Shown one piece after another: positions 18,106 to 27,588 of a stretch of 64,000 nucleotides of DNA. The DNA is from Aurantiacibacter suaedae. GTDB taxonomy: Bacteria; Pseudomonadota; Alphaproteobacteria; Sphingomonadales; Sphingomonadaceae. The position numbers and the translations under genes are program-made. Where the stretch lies: NCBI RefSeq assembly GCF_005434915.1, contig NZ_SKCG01000001.1, positions 1,178,001 to 1,242,000 on the forward strand, read 5' to 3'. Within the stretch, counting starts at the first letter, position 1; every line of letters starts with the position of its first letter. The notes beneath the pieces were generated by a model. That model ran no database searches. It worked only from the letters and a program-made list of their open reading frames with translations, and was not told the DNA's origin.

Positions 18106-20391
18106 TCAGAAGTTGAAACGCCCCTGCAGGCCGAAGTAGCGCTCCTGGTTGCGCCACACCTGCGCGGTCACACGTCCACCTGCGCTAGTCGAGTAACCAA
18201 CAGCCTGCGGCAAATTCTGGTCGAACAGGTTTCGCACAAAGAGACTGATCGAATAATTGTCGTCCTTCGATTCGATGCCGATCGAGGCGTTGACCAGCCA
18301 GTAATCGTCGAGGCGCGCCAGCGGATTCTGGTCCAGCGCAAACTGGACTGACGACTGGTAACTGAAGTTACCCTGCACAAAGCCGTCGACCGGCGAGCTG
18401 TCACCAAACGGCACCGTTTGCCGGGCGAAACCAGTCAAGCGGAATTCCGGAGCGTTGGGCAGGTCGGCGCCGGCCAGATCCTGCGCACCGTTCACGCAGC
18501 CTTGTGCTACGGTCTGCCCCGAATAGCACGGCCCACCCGGGAACGTGTCGATCTTCGCATCCATGTAGGTCGCACCGAGGCGGAACGTCGTCAGATCGCT
18601 CGGCTGGAACACAGTTTCGATTTCGACGCCCTTGGTCGAAATCTCGCCCGCGTTGGCCAGCTCGAAGGCAACGTCGTTAGGCCGTTGCGCCTGCGCCTGG
18701 TAGTTCTGATACTGAGTGTAGAACAGCGCCAGGTTGGCCGAGAACACATCGTCCCAGGTCGAAACCTTGGCGCCGACTTCGAAGGCATCGACCGTTTCCG
18801 GTTCGACCGGCTCGGTGCCTGCGAGCGAGCCGAAGGCGGTGTTCACGCCCGCGCCCTTGTAGCCACGAGCATAGCTTGCATAGACGTTGCCCGCGCCGAA
18901 ATCGTAGCGCGCACCGATGTTGCCAGTGACGGCCGTGTCGCTGACCGAGCCGTTGAAGTCGGCGGCGGTACCGGCAGCCCCGGGAAGGGGGATATCACCG
19001 GGTACCACCACATCTGCCGGATCGCGCAGCACCGACCATTCCAGCTTTTCGTGCAGAACGCGCACGCCGCCGAACAGGTTCAGGTCGCCCAGATAGACAT
19101 TGCCGCTGACGAAGGCTGCAAGGTTGGTGGTCTTGTTGTTGCTGCTGAACTGGCCGCTGCGCGGTACCACGGTACCATTTTCGCGCCGAACCCAGCGGCG
19201 CTGGAAGGTTCTGTCGAGATCAACGTGATAGGCAAAGGCCCCAATCAGGAAGTCGAAACCGCCAAGGTCCGGTGATTCAAGGCGCAGTTCCTGACTGTAC
19301 TGGGTGAGGTTGTTCGTACCCTTGTTCAGATCCCACAGGAAATAGCTGCCGTCAGCCGGAGGCGTCAGCGACGAGGTCAAATCGACGTCGATGTTGTTCT
19401 GGAAGTCATAGCTGCGCACCGCGGTGGTGGAGTTGAGAACGAAATCGTTGCTGAACAGGTACTCGGCGTTCATCTGCCCGCCCCACTGCTCGGAATCGCT
19501 GCGCGGCGGAGTGTTCACGTTGACGTCGGTGTTGGTGAGGTCGATTTGCAGCGGCTTGTTCACCTCGACGACCGCGGGGTTGAGCGCCCGCGCCAGCACG
19601 AAGGTCGGCGTCGACACCGAATTTCGATAATCACCGATGAATTCGAGCGAGAAGTTGTCGGTCGCCTCGATCTGCACCTTTCCGCGCACGCCCCACGATT
19701 CATAACCGTTGTAGGTGTCGCCGTTGAAGAGGTTGTCGCTGATGCCATCGTATTGTTTGTAGAAACCACTGACGCGCGCCGCGACGCCTTCGGTGATCGG
19801 ACCGGATACCGAGCCGCGCACCTGATATTCGTTGCCCTCAGCATACATCGCGTCGAATTCGCCGCTGAGGTAGTCAGTGGCGTCTTTGGTAGTGACCGAA
19901 ACCACGCCGGCCGAGGCGTTCTTGCCGAACAGCGTCGATTGCGGGCCGCGCAATACCTCGATTCGCTGAACGTCTATGAAATCCTGGAAGCCCTGCCCCG
20001 CGCGCGCCATCACGACGTCATCGAACACAATCGACACCGACGGCTCAACGCCTGGCGAGAAGACGTTCGTACCGATTCCACGAATATTGAGTGAGCTGTT
20101 GCCTTCATTGTTACCTTGCGTGAAGGTCACGCTGGGAACCGCCTGCGATATCTGGTCGACGCCGCTGACGCCAGAATTGTCAAGAAGTTCGCCCGAAACG
20201 ACCGACACAGCAACCGGCACTTCCTGCAGGGTCGCCTCACGGCGCGTGGCGGTTACGACGATGGCGTTGCTGCTTACGTCGCGACTTGCCGTCGACGTAT
20301 TGGCGGGCGGGCTGTCCTGGGCGGCGACCGGAGCTGCAACGCCCAGCGCAGCAACACACGACGACAGCAATAGACTTTGGGTAACCTTCAT
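18106..20391 (-). CDS. TonB-dependent outer-membrane receptor
   Basis: This outer-membrane active transporter is 761 residues from the chosen ATG, which has GGGGGAG upstream and gives MKVTQSLLLSSCVAALG, a clean signal peptide. The plug domain has the TonB-box-like AIVVTATRREATLQEVPVAV, SVTFTQGNNEGNSSLNIRG and VQRIEVLRGPQSTLFGKNAS. The barrel ends with aromatic QERYFGLQGRFNF, as expected for BAM-dependent insertion. It belongs to the sulfated-glycan locus and probably takes up the oligosaccharide. Two copies of the LacI-type operator lie 54-88 bp upstream. The name 'siderophore receptor' would be misleading given the context. Confidence 0.93.
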   Translation of the reverse strand: MKVTQSLLLSSCVAALGVAAPVAAQDSPPANTSTASRDVSSNAIVVTATRREATLQEVPVAVSVVSGELLDNSGVSGVDQISQAVPSVTFTQGNNEGNSSLNIRGIGTNVFSPGVEPSVSIVFDDVVMARAGQGFQDFIDVQRIEVLRGPQSTLFGKNASAGVVSVTTKDATDYLSGEFDAMYAEGNEYQVRGSVSGPITEGVAARVSGFYKQYDGISDNLFNGDTYNGYESWGVRGKVQIEATDNFSLEFIGDYRNSVSTPTFVLARALNPAVVEVNKPLQIDLTNTDVNVNTPPRSDSEQWGGQMNAEYLFSNDFVLNSTTAVRSYDFQNNIDVDLTSSLTPPADGSYFLWDLNKGTNNLTQYSQELRLESPDLGGFDFLIGAFAYHVDLDRTFQRRWVRRENGTVVPRSGQFSSNNKTTNLAAFVSGNVYLGDLNLFGGVRVLHEKLEWSVLRDPADVVVPGDIPLPGAAGTAADFNGSVSDTAVTGNIGARYDFGAGNVYASYARGYKGAGVNTAFGSLAGTEPVEPETVDAFEVGAKVSTWDDVFSANLALFYTQYQNYQAQAQRPNDVAFELANAGEISTKGVEIETVFQPSDLTTFRLGATYMDAKIDTFPGGPCYSGQTVAQGCVNGAQDLAGADLPNAPEFRLTGFARQTVPFGDSSPVDGFVQGNFSYQSSVQFALDQNPLARLDDYWLVNASIGIESKDDNYSISLFVRNLFDQNLPQAVGYSTSAGGRVTAQVWRNQERYFGLQGRFNF

Positions 20392-20444
20392 ATATCTCCC
20401 CCTGGGTTTCATGCGATGAGAATCGCGATTTTTCGCGCTAATAG

Positions 20445-20479
20445 AGACAACGTTGCCTCAGGTCAATACAACGTTGTCT
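20445..20479. promoter_or_regulatory. Tandem LacI-type operator pair upstream of the TonB receptor
   Basis: Two sites, AGACAACGTTGCCT (20445-20458) and ATACAACGTTGTCT (20466-20479), share the core ACAACGTTG with the palindrome at 10338-10351. Their centres are 21 bp apart, about two helical turns, so two dimers would bind the same DNA face. This links the receptor to the LacI regulator located about 10 kb away. Confidence 0.72.
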
Positions 20480-20648
20480 CAGCCAGTTAAAGTGAGGCGT
20501 GGTGCGATGGCCTGCTGACCTGGCCTATCAGGGCGGTCCACCGGTCACTTAAAGTTCCGGCGGCTGTTGGTCACTCTGCTGGGCGGCCTGAAGCGTATCT
20601 CTTCCGCGCCATTCATCAGCTCCTTCCAAGCCGAAAATAGCCGAAATC

Positions 20649-20906
20649 CTAACTCTCAAAACGGACCGGGCAGGCCATCACCTCCTCCATGATGATCTCG
20701 CTACCTCCGGCTGCTTCGTTCGATAGCGCCAACACGTCGTCAGCAATCTTTGCCGGCGGAGCGCTTTGCGGCGAGTCCTTGAGCCCTTCCATCCGGTCGG
20801 CTGCCACCTGCGGTGTCTGGATATCAAGGACGAAACCACAGGCACTATCGCCGCGAGCCAGCTTGAGAAACACACGGCCGAATTGTGGTGACTCAAAAGA
20901 CCGCAA
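20649..20906 (-). CDS. Small hypothetical ORF, uncertain
   Basis: An 85-residue reading frame (MRSFESPQFGRVFLKLARGD...) lies in the 520-bp space between the receptor promoter and the UdgX-type gene. I recognise no family, no signal peptide and no membrane segment. The surrounding DNA from 20890 to 21000 is markedly AT-rich for this genome, with runs such as ATAATCAAAACTC, and no ribosome-binding site is clear. It may be a gene fragment or chance. The rest of the gap (20480-20648) shows nothing recognisable. Confidence 0.2.
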   Translation of the reverse strand: MRSFESPQFGRVFLKLARGDSACGFVLDIQTPQVAADRMEGLKDSPQSAPPAKIADDVLALSNEAAGGSEIIMEEVMACPVRFES

Positions 20907-21001
20907 ATTTAATGGCCAAATATAATCAAAACTCTTTTCTCTGAAATATAAATAACAGATACTTAAATAGTATAATCCAATTTACTTCCGGCCTGTTATC
21001 C

Positions 21002-22465
21002 TTACACCATCTCCATCCGCGCCCTTACCGAAGCGAGATCAGCGGCAAAGTCCCGCTCCTGCGCCGCACGCGCATCACCGTCGAGGCGAAGCAGGTAAGA
21101 TGGATGAACCGTAACCCACAGCTCGCTTCCATCTTCCAGCGCAATGGCCCTCCCGCGCACCTTGTTAATGCTCACCGTCTTGCCGAGGAGGCTGCGCGCC
21201 GCTGAGGCGCCCAGCGCCAGTACCAGCTTCGGGCGCACCAGCGCTCGCTCTCCCTCGAGCCACCAGCGGCAGGTGTCGATTTCTTTTGCCGTAGGCGACT
21301 GGTGCAGTCGCCTTTTGCCGCGCTGTACGAATTTGAAGTGCTTGACGGCGTTGGTGACATAAACTCCGGCCCTATCGATCCCCGCCACCTTTAATGCAGC
21401 GTCAAGCAGCTGCCCGGCAGGCCCGACGAACGGCCGCCCAGCCAGATCCTCCTGATCGCCAGGTTGCTCGCCTACGATCATTAGATCGGCATTGCGGGGC
21501 CCCTCGCCCATCACGGCATGATTCTCGAGATCGCCGATCGGGCATTTGCGGCATTGGCTAACGGCCTTCTCGATGGCCTCCAGTGTTTCGGGCTGAGGGT
21601 CGAATTCCAAAGCGCCAGTCGCGACCATCTCGCTCTCGCGCTTTTGTGCGCCTGCCACCAGCTCCGGAATGAGCGCGGTTTCAGGCATATTCTTCCAGTA
21701 TTTCTTCGGCATCTCTTTCAACATCGCGCCGATCTTGAGCCGCGCCGGGTTAAAAATGGAGGCATAATAGCGCCGCCACAAATCCTCGGTCGGATCGCCA
21801 TCGGGCGCATCGGACTTCTGCGCCGCAGGGCCTTCACACAGCACCTCGCCATTCCAGTGAAGCGAGCCGCGCGGTGTCAGGATCGACCAGCGCATATTGG
21901 CAAACCGGCGCACGAAAAAACCGGCATTGGCGCGCAGAATATGATGTTCGGGTTCGAACCAGGCGACGTAATGTTCGCGGTGCCCCGCCTCATCGCCTTC
22001 CTGTCCGCCCGCCTCGACCAAACGGAATCGTACGAAGGCGTGCATCTTGTGACTATCGCGCCGCACCGCCTTGCCCAGCGCGTCGAGCCGACGCACATCA
22101 AAGTCGGCCTTGTCTTCCATCAGCCGGGTGTCGTCCTGCAGACGCCAAAGCAAGCGGTAGAGCAGCGCAAAACGGTCGGGATCCGAATGCAGTGCCGCTT
22201 GGCGCGCCAGCGATAGGAAGGCCTTGCTCGCCCGCACGATAGCGGATGAACTATCTGGCACAGGCACATCAGCAAATTCCGAATCCGCAAACAGGCTTTT
22301 CGTCCCGCCCGGCTCTATCCAGGAAACACGGTCGGGCGGAATGTCACATTGCACCAGCGCCCGCGCCCTCTCGCGCCAGAAGGCGAAATCGTCAGGCGCC
22401 GGCATATGTATGGCGTAACTCGGATGGTGCCGCTCGCGCCAAAGAGCTTCCGCGCCGCTACTCAT
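21002..22465 (-). CDS. UdgX-family uracil-DNA-binding protein fused to DUF4130
   Basis: This is a DNA-repair protein of 487 residues. The ATG at 22465 overlaps the upstream stop by 4 bp (ATGA), which decides the start. The N-terminal half is the DUF4130 region (FAFWRERARALVQCDIPPDR, then LLYRLLWRLQDDTRLMED). The C-terminal half is a uracil-DNA glycosylase fold of the UdgX type. It has Cys residues in AVSQCRKCPIGDL for an iron-sulfur cluster, the motif MIVGEQPGDQEDLAGRPFVG, and the loop GKRRLHQSP. In studied UdgX proteins the His in KRRIHQ forms a covalent bond to the abasic site after uracil removal, and that His is conserved here. Its partner is the radical-SAM protein immediately upstream. 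Confidence 0.9.
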   Translation of the reverse strand: MSSGAEALWRERHHPSYAIHMPAPDDFAFWRERARALVQCDIPPDRVSWIEPGGTKSLFADSEFADVPVPDSSSAIVRASKAFLSLARQAALHSDPDRFALLYRLLWRLQDDTRLMEDKADFDVRRLDALGKAVRRDSHKMHAFVRFRLVEAGGQEGDEAGHREHYVAWFEPEHHILRANAGFFVRRFANMRWSILTPRGSLHWNGEVLCEGPAAQKSDAPDGDPTEDLWRRYYASIFNPARLKIGAMLKEMPKKYWKNMPETALIPELVAGAQKRESEMVATGALEFDPQPETLEAIEKAVSQCRKCPIGDLENHAVMGEGPRNADLMIVGEQPGDQEDLAGRPFVGPAGQLLDAALKVAGIDRAGVYVTNAVKHFKFVQRGKRRLHQSPTAKEIDTCRWWLEGERALVRPKLVLALGASAARSLLGKTVSINKVRGRAIALEDGSELWVTVHPSYLLRLDGDARAAQERDFAADLASVRARMEMV

Positions 22466-23697
22466 GCCGCAAACAGATCGAGCTGCTCGCCGCCCGGCGT
22501 CAGCTGCGCGCGAAGATCGGCTCGGTCTGTGAGCAGAGTGGGCGCCCAATCGGCGGCGCAGATGAATGGCCGCACCTTTGCGATTGAAACGGTGAACAGC
22601 GCCACATCGTTAAGGCGCAATGTCCGATGGCGACGGCTGGCGATGATGCGATCCACCGCGCGCGTTCCCAGACCCGGCACGCGCAGCAACATCTCGCGCG
22701 ATGAACGATTAACATCCACCGGGAACTGCTCGCGAAACTTCAGCGCCCAGGCAAGCTTTGGATCGATATCGAGCGGCAAATTGCCTTCGTCGTCGGCGGC
22801 CTGCATCACCTCGCTTGGGGTGAAGCCGTAAAAGCGCATCAGCCAATCCGACTGATAGAGCCGGTGCTCGCGAATGAGCGGCGGGCGTTTCAACGGCAGC
22901 ACAGCGCTGGCATCTGGAATGGGCGAAAACGCAGAGTAATAGATGCGCCGAAGGCGGAAATTGTCATAGAGGCGGCTCGCACGCCCGACGATGTCGACAT
23001 CTTTCGCCCCGTCCGCGCCGACAATCATCTGAGTCGACTGACCTGCGGGGGCAAAGCGCGGCGCATGTTTGAACCGTTTTTTCTCATCGCGAGCCTGCGC
23101 AATCGCCATTTTCACCCCGCCCATCGCGCCTTCTATCTGCCGCGCATTCTTGTCAGGCGCGAGCCGGGTGAGACCCGCATCTGTAGGCAGTTCGACATTG
23201 ATCGAGACACGGTCGGCCAGCAGACCTGCCTGATGGATCAGCTCGGGATCGGCCTCGGGGATGGTCTTGAGATGAATATAGCCGCGAAAATCGTGTTCTT
23301 CGCGCAGGATACGCGCGGTTTCCACCAGTTGCTCCATAGTGTGATCAGAGCTTTTGACGATGCCAGAGGAGAGGAACAGCCCCTCGATATAATTGCGCCG
23401 GTAGAAACTCAGCGTAAGATCGGCCACCTCCTGCGGGGTGAAGCGTGCACGCTCCACATTCGAGCTCTTGCGATTGACGCAGTAATGACAATCGAACACG
23501 CAGTGGTTTGTCAGCAAAATCTTGAGCAGTGAGATGCAGCGCCCGTCGGGGGCATAGGCATGGCAGATGCCCATGCCCTCGGTAGAGCCTATGCCCTTGC
23601 CTCCCTTGCTATTGCGCTTTGCCGTGCCCGAGGATGCGCAGGACGCATCGTATTTAGCTGCGTCCGCGAGAATCTGCAGTTTTTCGATGATGGGCAT
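22462..23697 (-). CDS. Putative DNA modification/repair radical SAM protein linked to UdgX
   Basis: This is a radical S-adenosylmethionine protein of about 411 residues. The cluster motif C-x3-C-x2-C is seen in NHCVFDCHYCVNR. The family start DAAKYDASCASSG precedes it, with GMGICHAYAPDGRC as an extra Cys pair. The C-terminus holds a helix-hairpin-helix-like DNA-binding segment (LLRVPGLGTRAVDRIIASR). Family members are consistently found beside UdgX/DUF4130 genes, as here with a 4-bp overlap, but the reaction is not established. The start is uncertain: ATG codons at 23706 and 23697 are both possible, and I chose the one matching the family N-terminus. Confidence 0.88.
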   Translation of the reverse strand: MPIIEKLQILADAAKYDASCASSGTAKRNSKGGKGIGSTEGMGICHAYAPDGRCISLLKILLTNHCVFDCHYCVNRKSSNVERARFTPQEVADLTLSFYRRNYIEGLFLSSGIVKSSDHTMEQLVETARILREEHDFRGYIHLKTIPEADPELIHQAGLLADRVSINVELPTDAGLTRLAPDKNARQIEGAMGGVKMAIAQARDEKKRFKHAPRFAPAGQSTQMIVGADGAKDVDIVGRASRLYDNFRLRRIYYSAFSPIPDASAVLPLKRPPLIREHRLYQSDWLMRFYGFTPSEVMQAADDEGNLPLDIDPKLAWALKFREQFPVDVNRSSREMLLRVPGLGTRAVDRIIASRRHRTLRLNDVALFTVSIAKVRPFICAADWAPTLLTDRADLRAQLTPGGEQLDLFAA

Positions 23698-23860
23698 CGG
23701 TCTCATTTGTTCTTTATATGTTCCGATGAGCAATTTGCAATAGTCACAACAAGATATTCACCGCCGATCATTTCTCCTGCATCGGTAGCGCTGTGGTCAA
23801 TCATGGCGAAGATGCGCAGCCTATAGTCGCAGCTGAAGGCATCGCACACGGACACGTAGC

Positions 23861-23919
23861 GAAGCGAAGCGAAGCGAAGCGAAGCGAAGCGAAGCGAAGC
23901 GAAGCGAAGCGAAGCGAAG
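23861..23919. repeat. Pentanucleotide tandem repeat (GAAGC)n, 11 full copies plus a partial
   Basis: Eleven uninterrupted GAAGC units followed by GAAG. Because 5 and 3 are coprime, all three forward frames read the same cyclic pentapeptide Ala-Lys-Arg-Ser-Glu. The repeat lies in the 640-bp space between the radical-SAM start and the diguanylate cyclase. Copy number should change by slippage, and each change would alter the frame or the spacing to the downstream gene. Confidence 0.98.
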
Positions 23920-24334
23920 AGAGGCGCGCATGGCTAACTCCAGGCTCAAGCACTGGTTTGCTACGCGGCCATCGCTGCGATCGTGGATGAGGCATCAGCT
24001 TCGAACACACTTGGCCCGGCGCCCCACGCGATCGCCCTGCGCGCGCACGTCGATGACACGGCAGAACTTTGCGCGGCGGAAAAGTCGCTGCTGCGCGAAT
24101 GGCTGGAGCGCCCGACTGAGCTTTAACTGCGTAGTGCCGGACGTGGCTTTAGGCACCTCACGCCGATGTAAACGAGGCATTGCCCGAATTCTGCAGGAGA
24201 CGGCCGAGCGCCATGCACAAAGCAAACTTGTAGCAGCTGCGGAAATTTACGCAAAAGTAAGTATCCTGCGTCAGACAGTTGCGGAACCAGCTTCGCAAAA
24301 AGCGGCGTCGCCCAACCGGACCATCATCGAGAGT
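23920..24334 (+). other. Leader region before the diguanylate cyclase, possible gene remnant
   Basis: The cyclase frame stays open upstream to an ATG at 23930, but the 135 encoded residues are Arg-rich and look like an out-of-frame translation. A different frame (23938-24126) reads more like protein, with VDEASASNTLGPAPHAIALR and LCAAEKSLLREWLERPTEL, but it lacks a start and is cut from the repeat by a TAA. It may be a remnant of an unrecognised gene. No promoter is evident. Confidence 0.35.
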
Positions 24335-25528
24335 ATGCCCCAGGCCATCCTGCCTATCCTAACCAACCTGCTGGTCGCCGCGATGTTTGTGGGGGCCTTC
24401 TTGGTCACCGCACATACCTATCCGATGGTCAGACGCGCGCGCTGGTTCGCACTCGCCTATGTGTTCGGCGCGCTTGAGCCGCTGACCAATCTTGGCATCT
24501 GGTTGGGCGCGAACGTCGCGGCCATGCAAACTGTCGGTTTCGTCGGCTTCCTGACGGCGTTGGTCACGATGGCACTGGCCTTGTCGCATTATCATCGCCG
24601 CCGCCCGATGTGGGCTTGCGCCGCTGCGATTCTGGTCGGCGGCTGCATCTGGCGTATCGCTACGATCGACGTCGCGCGTGGCGGCATATGGTACCAGCTC
24701 TCATTTCAGAGCTGGTTCGCTCTCGGTTCAATCCTGTGTGCCGCCGCGCTGAGACGGCACACTACGCCATCGCTTCTCAATCGGTGTCTTGTAACCGTCT
24801 TTATCATTACGGCCCTGCACTTCTGGGCGAAGGCGGGCTTTGCCATCGCCCTGGGAACAGGGATGACCGAAAGGGAGTTTGCGGGCACGATCTATGCCGT
24901 CATCTCGCAGACCAGCAGTGGGCTGCTGATGATTGCTGCCGGCCTGCTCATTGTCGCCAGCTTCCTGCATTCGGTCGTAAGGGCTACCCAGACCGAGGCA
25001 CTTTCAGATCCGCTCACCGGGCTGCCCAATCGCCGGGCGTTCGAACAGTGGCTGAAAGTGGCACAAGGCGACGGGATGCAGCTTCCACTTAGTGTGGCGA
25101 TCATCGACGTCGATCATTTCAAGCACTTCAACGACCGGTTCGGCCACGCCGTCGGCGACGAGGTGCTGCGCGAAGTTGCCGCCTGTCTGGATCGCAACCG
25201 GCCCTCGGTGAGCCGGGCGGCACGCCTGGGCGGCGAGGAATTCGTACTGCTGCTGCCGATGGACCCGCAGGCGGCTTTCCTTGTGGTCGAAAAGATACGC
25301 TTGGCGATCGCCCAGCTCGCTTATAAGGACACCGATCCCATCACAGTAAGCATTGGCATGGCAACGATGGAGGGGGGCGAGACGACGAGCGATCTTCTGC
25401 GCCGCGCCGACCGCGCCTTGTACCGCGCCAAGGCCGCTGGACGTGACCGGTGCGAGATCGACTCGCTGGATCCAGAGGCCGCTTCCTCGGTCGCGCGCCC
25501 GGCCCTTAAACTGGTCGCCCGGCAATGA
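24335..25528 (+). CDS. Membrane-bound diguanylate cyclase (GGDEF domain)
   Basis: The enzyme makes cyclic di-GMP from two GTP. From the ATG at 24335 it has 397 residues. The N-terminal half, about 210 residues, has roughly six hydrophobic helices (ILPILTNLLVAAMFVGAFLV and others) forming a membrane sensor without a recognised domain name. The GGDEF domain starts at DPLTGLPNRRAFEQWL. It has VAIIDVDHFKHFNDRFGH and the active-site motif GGEEF, so catalysis is expected. The R-x-x-D inhibitory site is absent (PSVS at that place), so classical product inhibition is unlikely. Longer frames begin 405 bp upstream but carry implausible sequence. It stands alone beside an insertion sequence. Confidence 0.85.
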   Translation: MPQAILPILTNLLVAAMFVGAFLVTAHTYPMVRRARWFALAYVFGALEPLTNLGIWLGANVAAMQTVGFVGFLTALVTMALALSHYHRRRPMWACAAAILVGGCIWRIATIDVARGGIWYQLSFQSWFALGSILCAAALRRHTTPSLLNRCLVTVFIITALHFWAKAGFAIALGTGMTEREFAGTIYAVISQTSSGLLMIAAGLLIVASFLHSVVRATQTEALSDPLTGLPNRRAFEQWLKVAQGDGMQLPLSVAIIDVDHFKHFNDRFGHAVGDEVLREVAACLDRNRPSVSRAARLGGEEFVLLLPMDPQAAFLVVEKIRLAIAQLAYKDTDPITVSIGMATMEGGETTSDLLRRADRALYRAKAAGRDRCEIDSLDPEAASSVARPALKLVARQ

Positions 25529-25615
25529 CTTGCGGACGGCCCAGTTTTGGAAGTCAGCAATAGAGGATCAGTCCTTTGAACCGTCCCGGGATTGCCGGAG
25601 GCCATTTGTTTTAAG

Positions 25616-26560
<945 letters not shown>

Positions 26561-26989
26561 GGCAAAATACGCAGAAGCCTTGCGAAGGATCTCGTTGGCC
26601 TGTCGAAGCTCGCGGTTCTCACGCTCCAGCGCCTTGAGGCGGTCTGCCAGCTCGGTGGGAACACCAGCGCGCTTGCCGCTGTTCACCTCCGCCTTCTTCA
26701 CCCACTCCAGCAACGTGAGCCCTGAACAGCCGATCTTCGCGGCAATGAATGTGATCGCCGCCCAGCGGGATGGATGGTCACCTTTGTGGTCCAGCACCAT
26801 GCGGACGGCCCGCTCACGAACCTCCGGTGCAAACTTGTTCGTTGTCTTGCTCATCGTAGACCCTTCCTCTCAGGAGTTAGGGCCTCCAGCAATCCCGGGG
26901 CGGTTCAATGCGGCGACACTACCTCGTCGGAAGACCTAAACAAGCCATAAGTTCAGCCATAATTACAGCGGCGGCCTGCAGCGCATTGT

Positions 26990-27094
26990 GGCGAACTTGG
27001 CGAACTTGAGCGAACGATTGCTCGAAAAAATTTTGCTAATAGTGACGCCTTATCTGCAGCTTAGCTAGTTCTCGGTGGTTCGCCATGGTTCGCC
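26990..27094. repeat. Five GGCGAAC-type heptamers, three direct and two inverted
   Basis: GGCGAAC occurs at 26990 and 26999, with AGCGAAC at 27009. The inverse GTTCGCC occurs at 27078 and 27088. Spacing is 9-10 bp, close to one helical turn. They stand next to a tRNA 3'-end match and resemble arm-type sites of tyrosine recombinases, though no integrase gene is in the window. The wider gap 26908-27588 has no convincing gene; a 62-codon minus-strand frame at 27194-27382 is unrecognised. Confidence 0.5.
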
Positions 27095-27107
27095 GAAATC
27101 CGGCATC

Positions 27108-27129
27108 TGGCGGAGCGGGAGGGATTCGA
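27108..27129 (-). other. tRNA-Ser 3'-end fragment, candidate attachment-site core
   Basis: Read on the minus strand, the 22 bases end in CCCTCCCGCTCCGCCA and start TCGAAT. This matches the T-loop 3' half, acceptor stem and CCA of bacterial tRNA-Ser genes. The sequence upstream on that strand does not continue as a tRNA. Isolated tRNA 3' ends are typical of genomic-island junctions made by tyrosine integrases. Confidence 0.55.
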
Positions 27130-27588
27130 TCTTAGGAAGTATGTTGCTGTATTGATTATATAAAATTGTCAAGCCATACTCAGATTCCCCGAATTAATAC
27201 CCCATTTTGTAGCCTAAAGCTGTTAGACAGCATCCATGCAAACTCTTCGTCTGGCACAGTTTTTCTGCAAGATCGTTTAGGTTGACTGAAACGCGCCCAA
27301 GATGCCGGTCGCCGAATAGCGCTGCGGCGCAACGTTCTTGCCCATCGAACCAATCTGAAGTCTTTCTGAAGTTTGTTTGCATTAACTGCTGCGCGGCTGG
27401 CTCTGATGGCTGCGTTACAGGCGCGGAGTGACGATTTGCAGGACATTGTCGCCATTCTTCAGCTTAGGAACGGTCGAAACAATAGTTCTAAAGCTGTTCG
27501 AATCGGAGCGATTTATATCAATCAGCCAGCGGGCAGTAGTCGGGCGAGAATCCAGACATTATGGGGAGTGTTTCGGTAGACTTGGCCA

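Noticed and set aside
18106-20391. Siderophore receptor
   Set aside because: Homology of this class is broad; the shared LacI-type operators and sulfatase neighbours point to glycan uptake.
23861-23919. CRISPR array
   Set aside because: The unit is 5 bp without spacers, so it is a simple microsatellite; no array of spaced repeats was found in the window.
23793-23990. Short plus-strand frame encoding AKRSE repeats
   Set aside because: The repeat gives the same pentapeptide in every frame, and the flanks are not conserved-looking protein, so coding is not supported.
23801-24010. Minus-strand frame with a LRFAS-type repeat resembling a phase-variable surface peptide
   Set aside because: It is the mirror of the GAAGC array; no signal peptide, ribosome site or sensible flanking protein was seen.
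23930-24334. 135-residue N-terminal extension of the diguanylate cyclase
   Set aside because: It is Arg-rich with no domain, whereas a membrane-inserted start at 24335 gives a normal protein.
27180-27579. Small frames on both strands after the tRNA fragment
   Set aside because: No family, no ribosome sites; the region looks like decayed or non-coding DNA.
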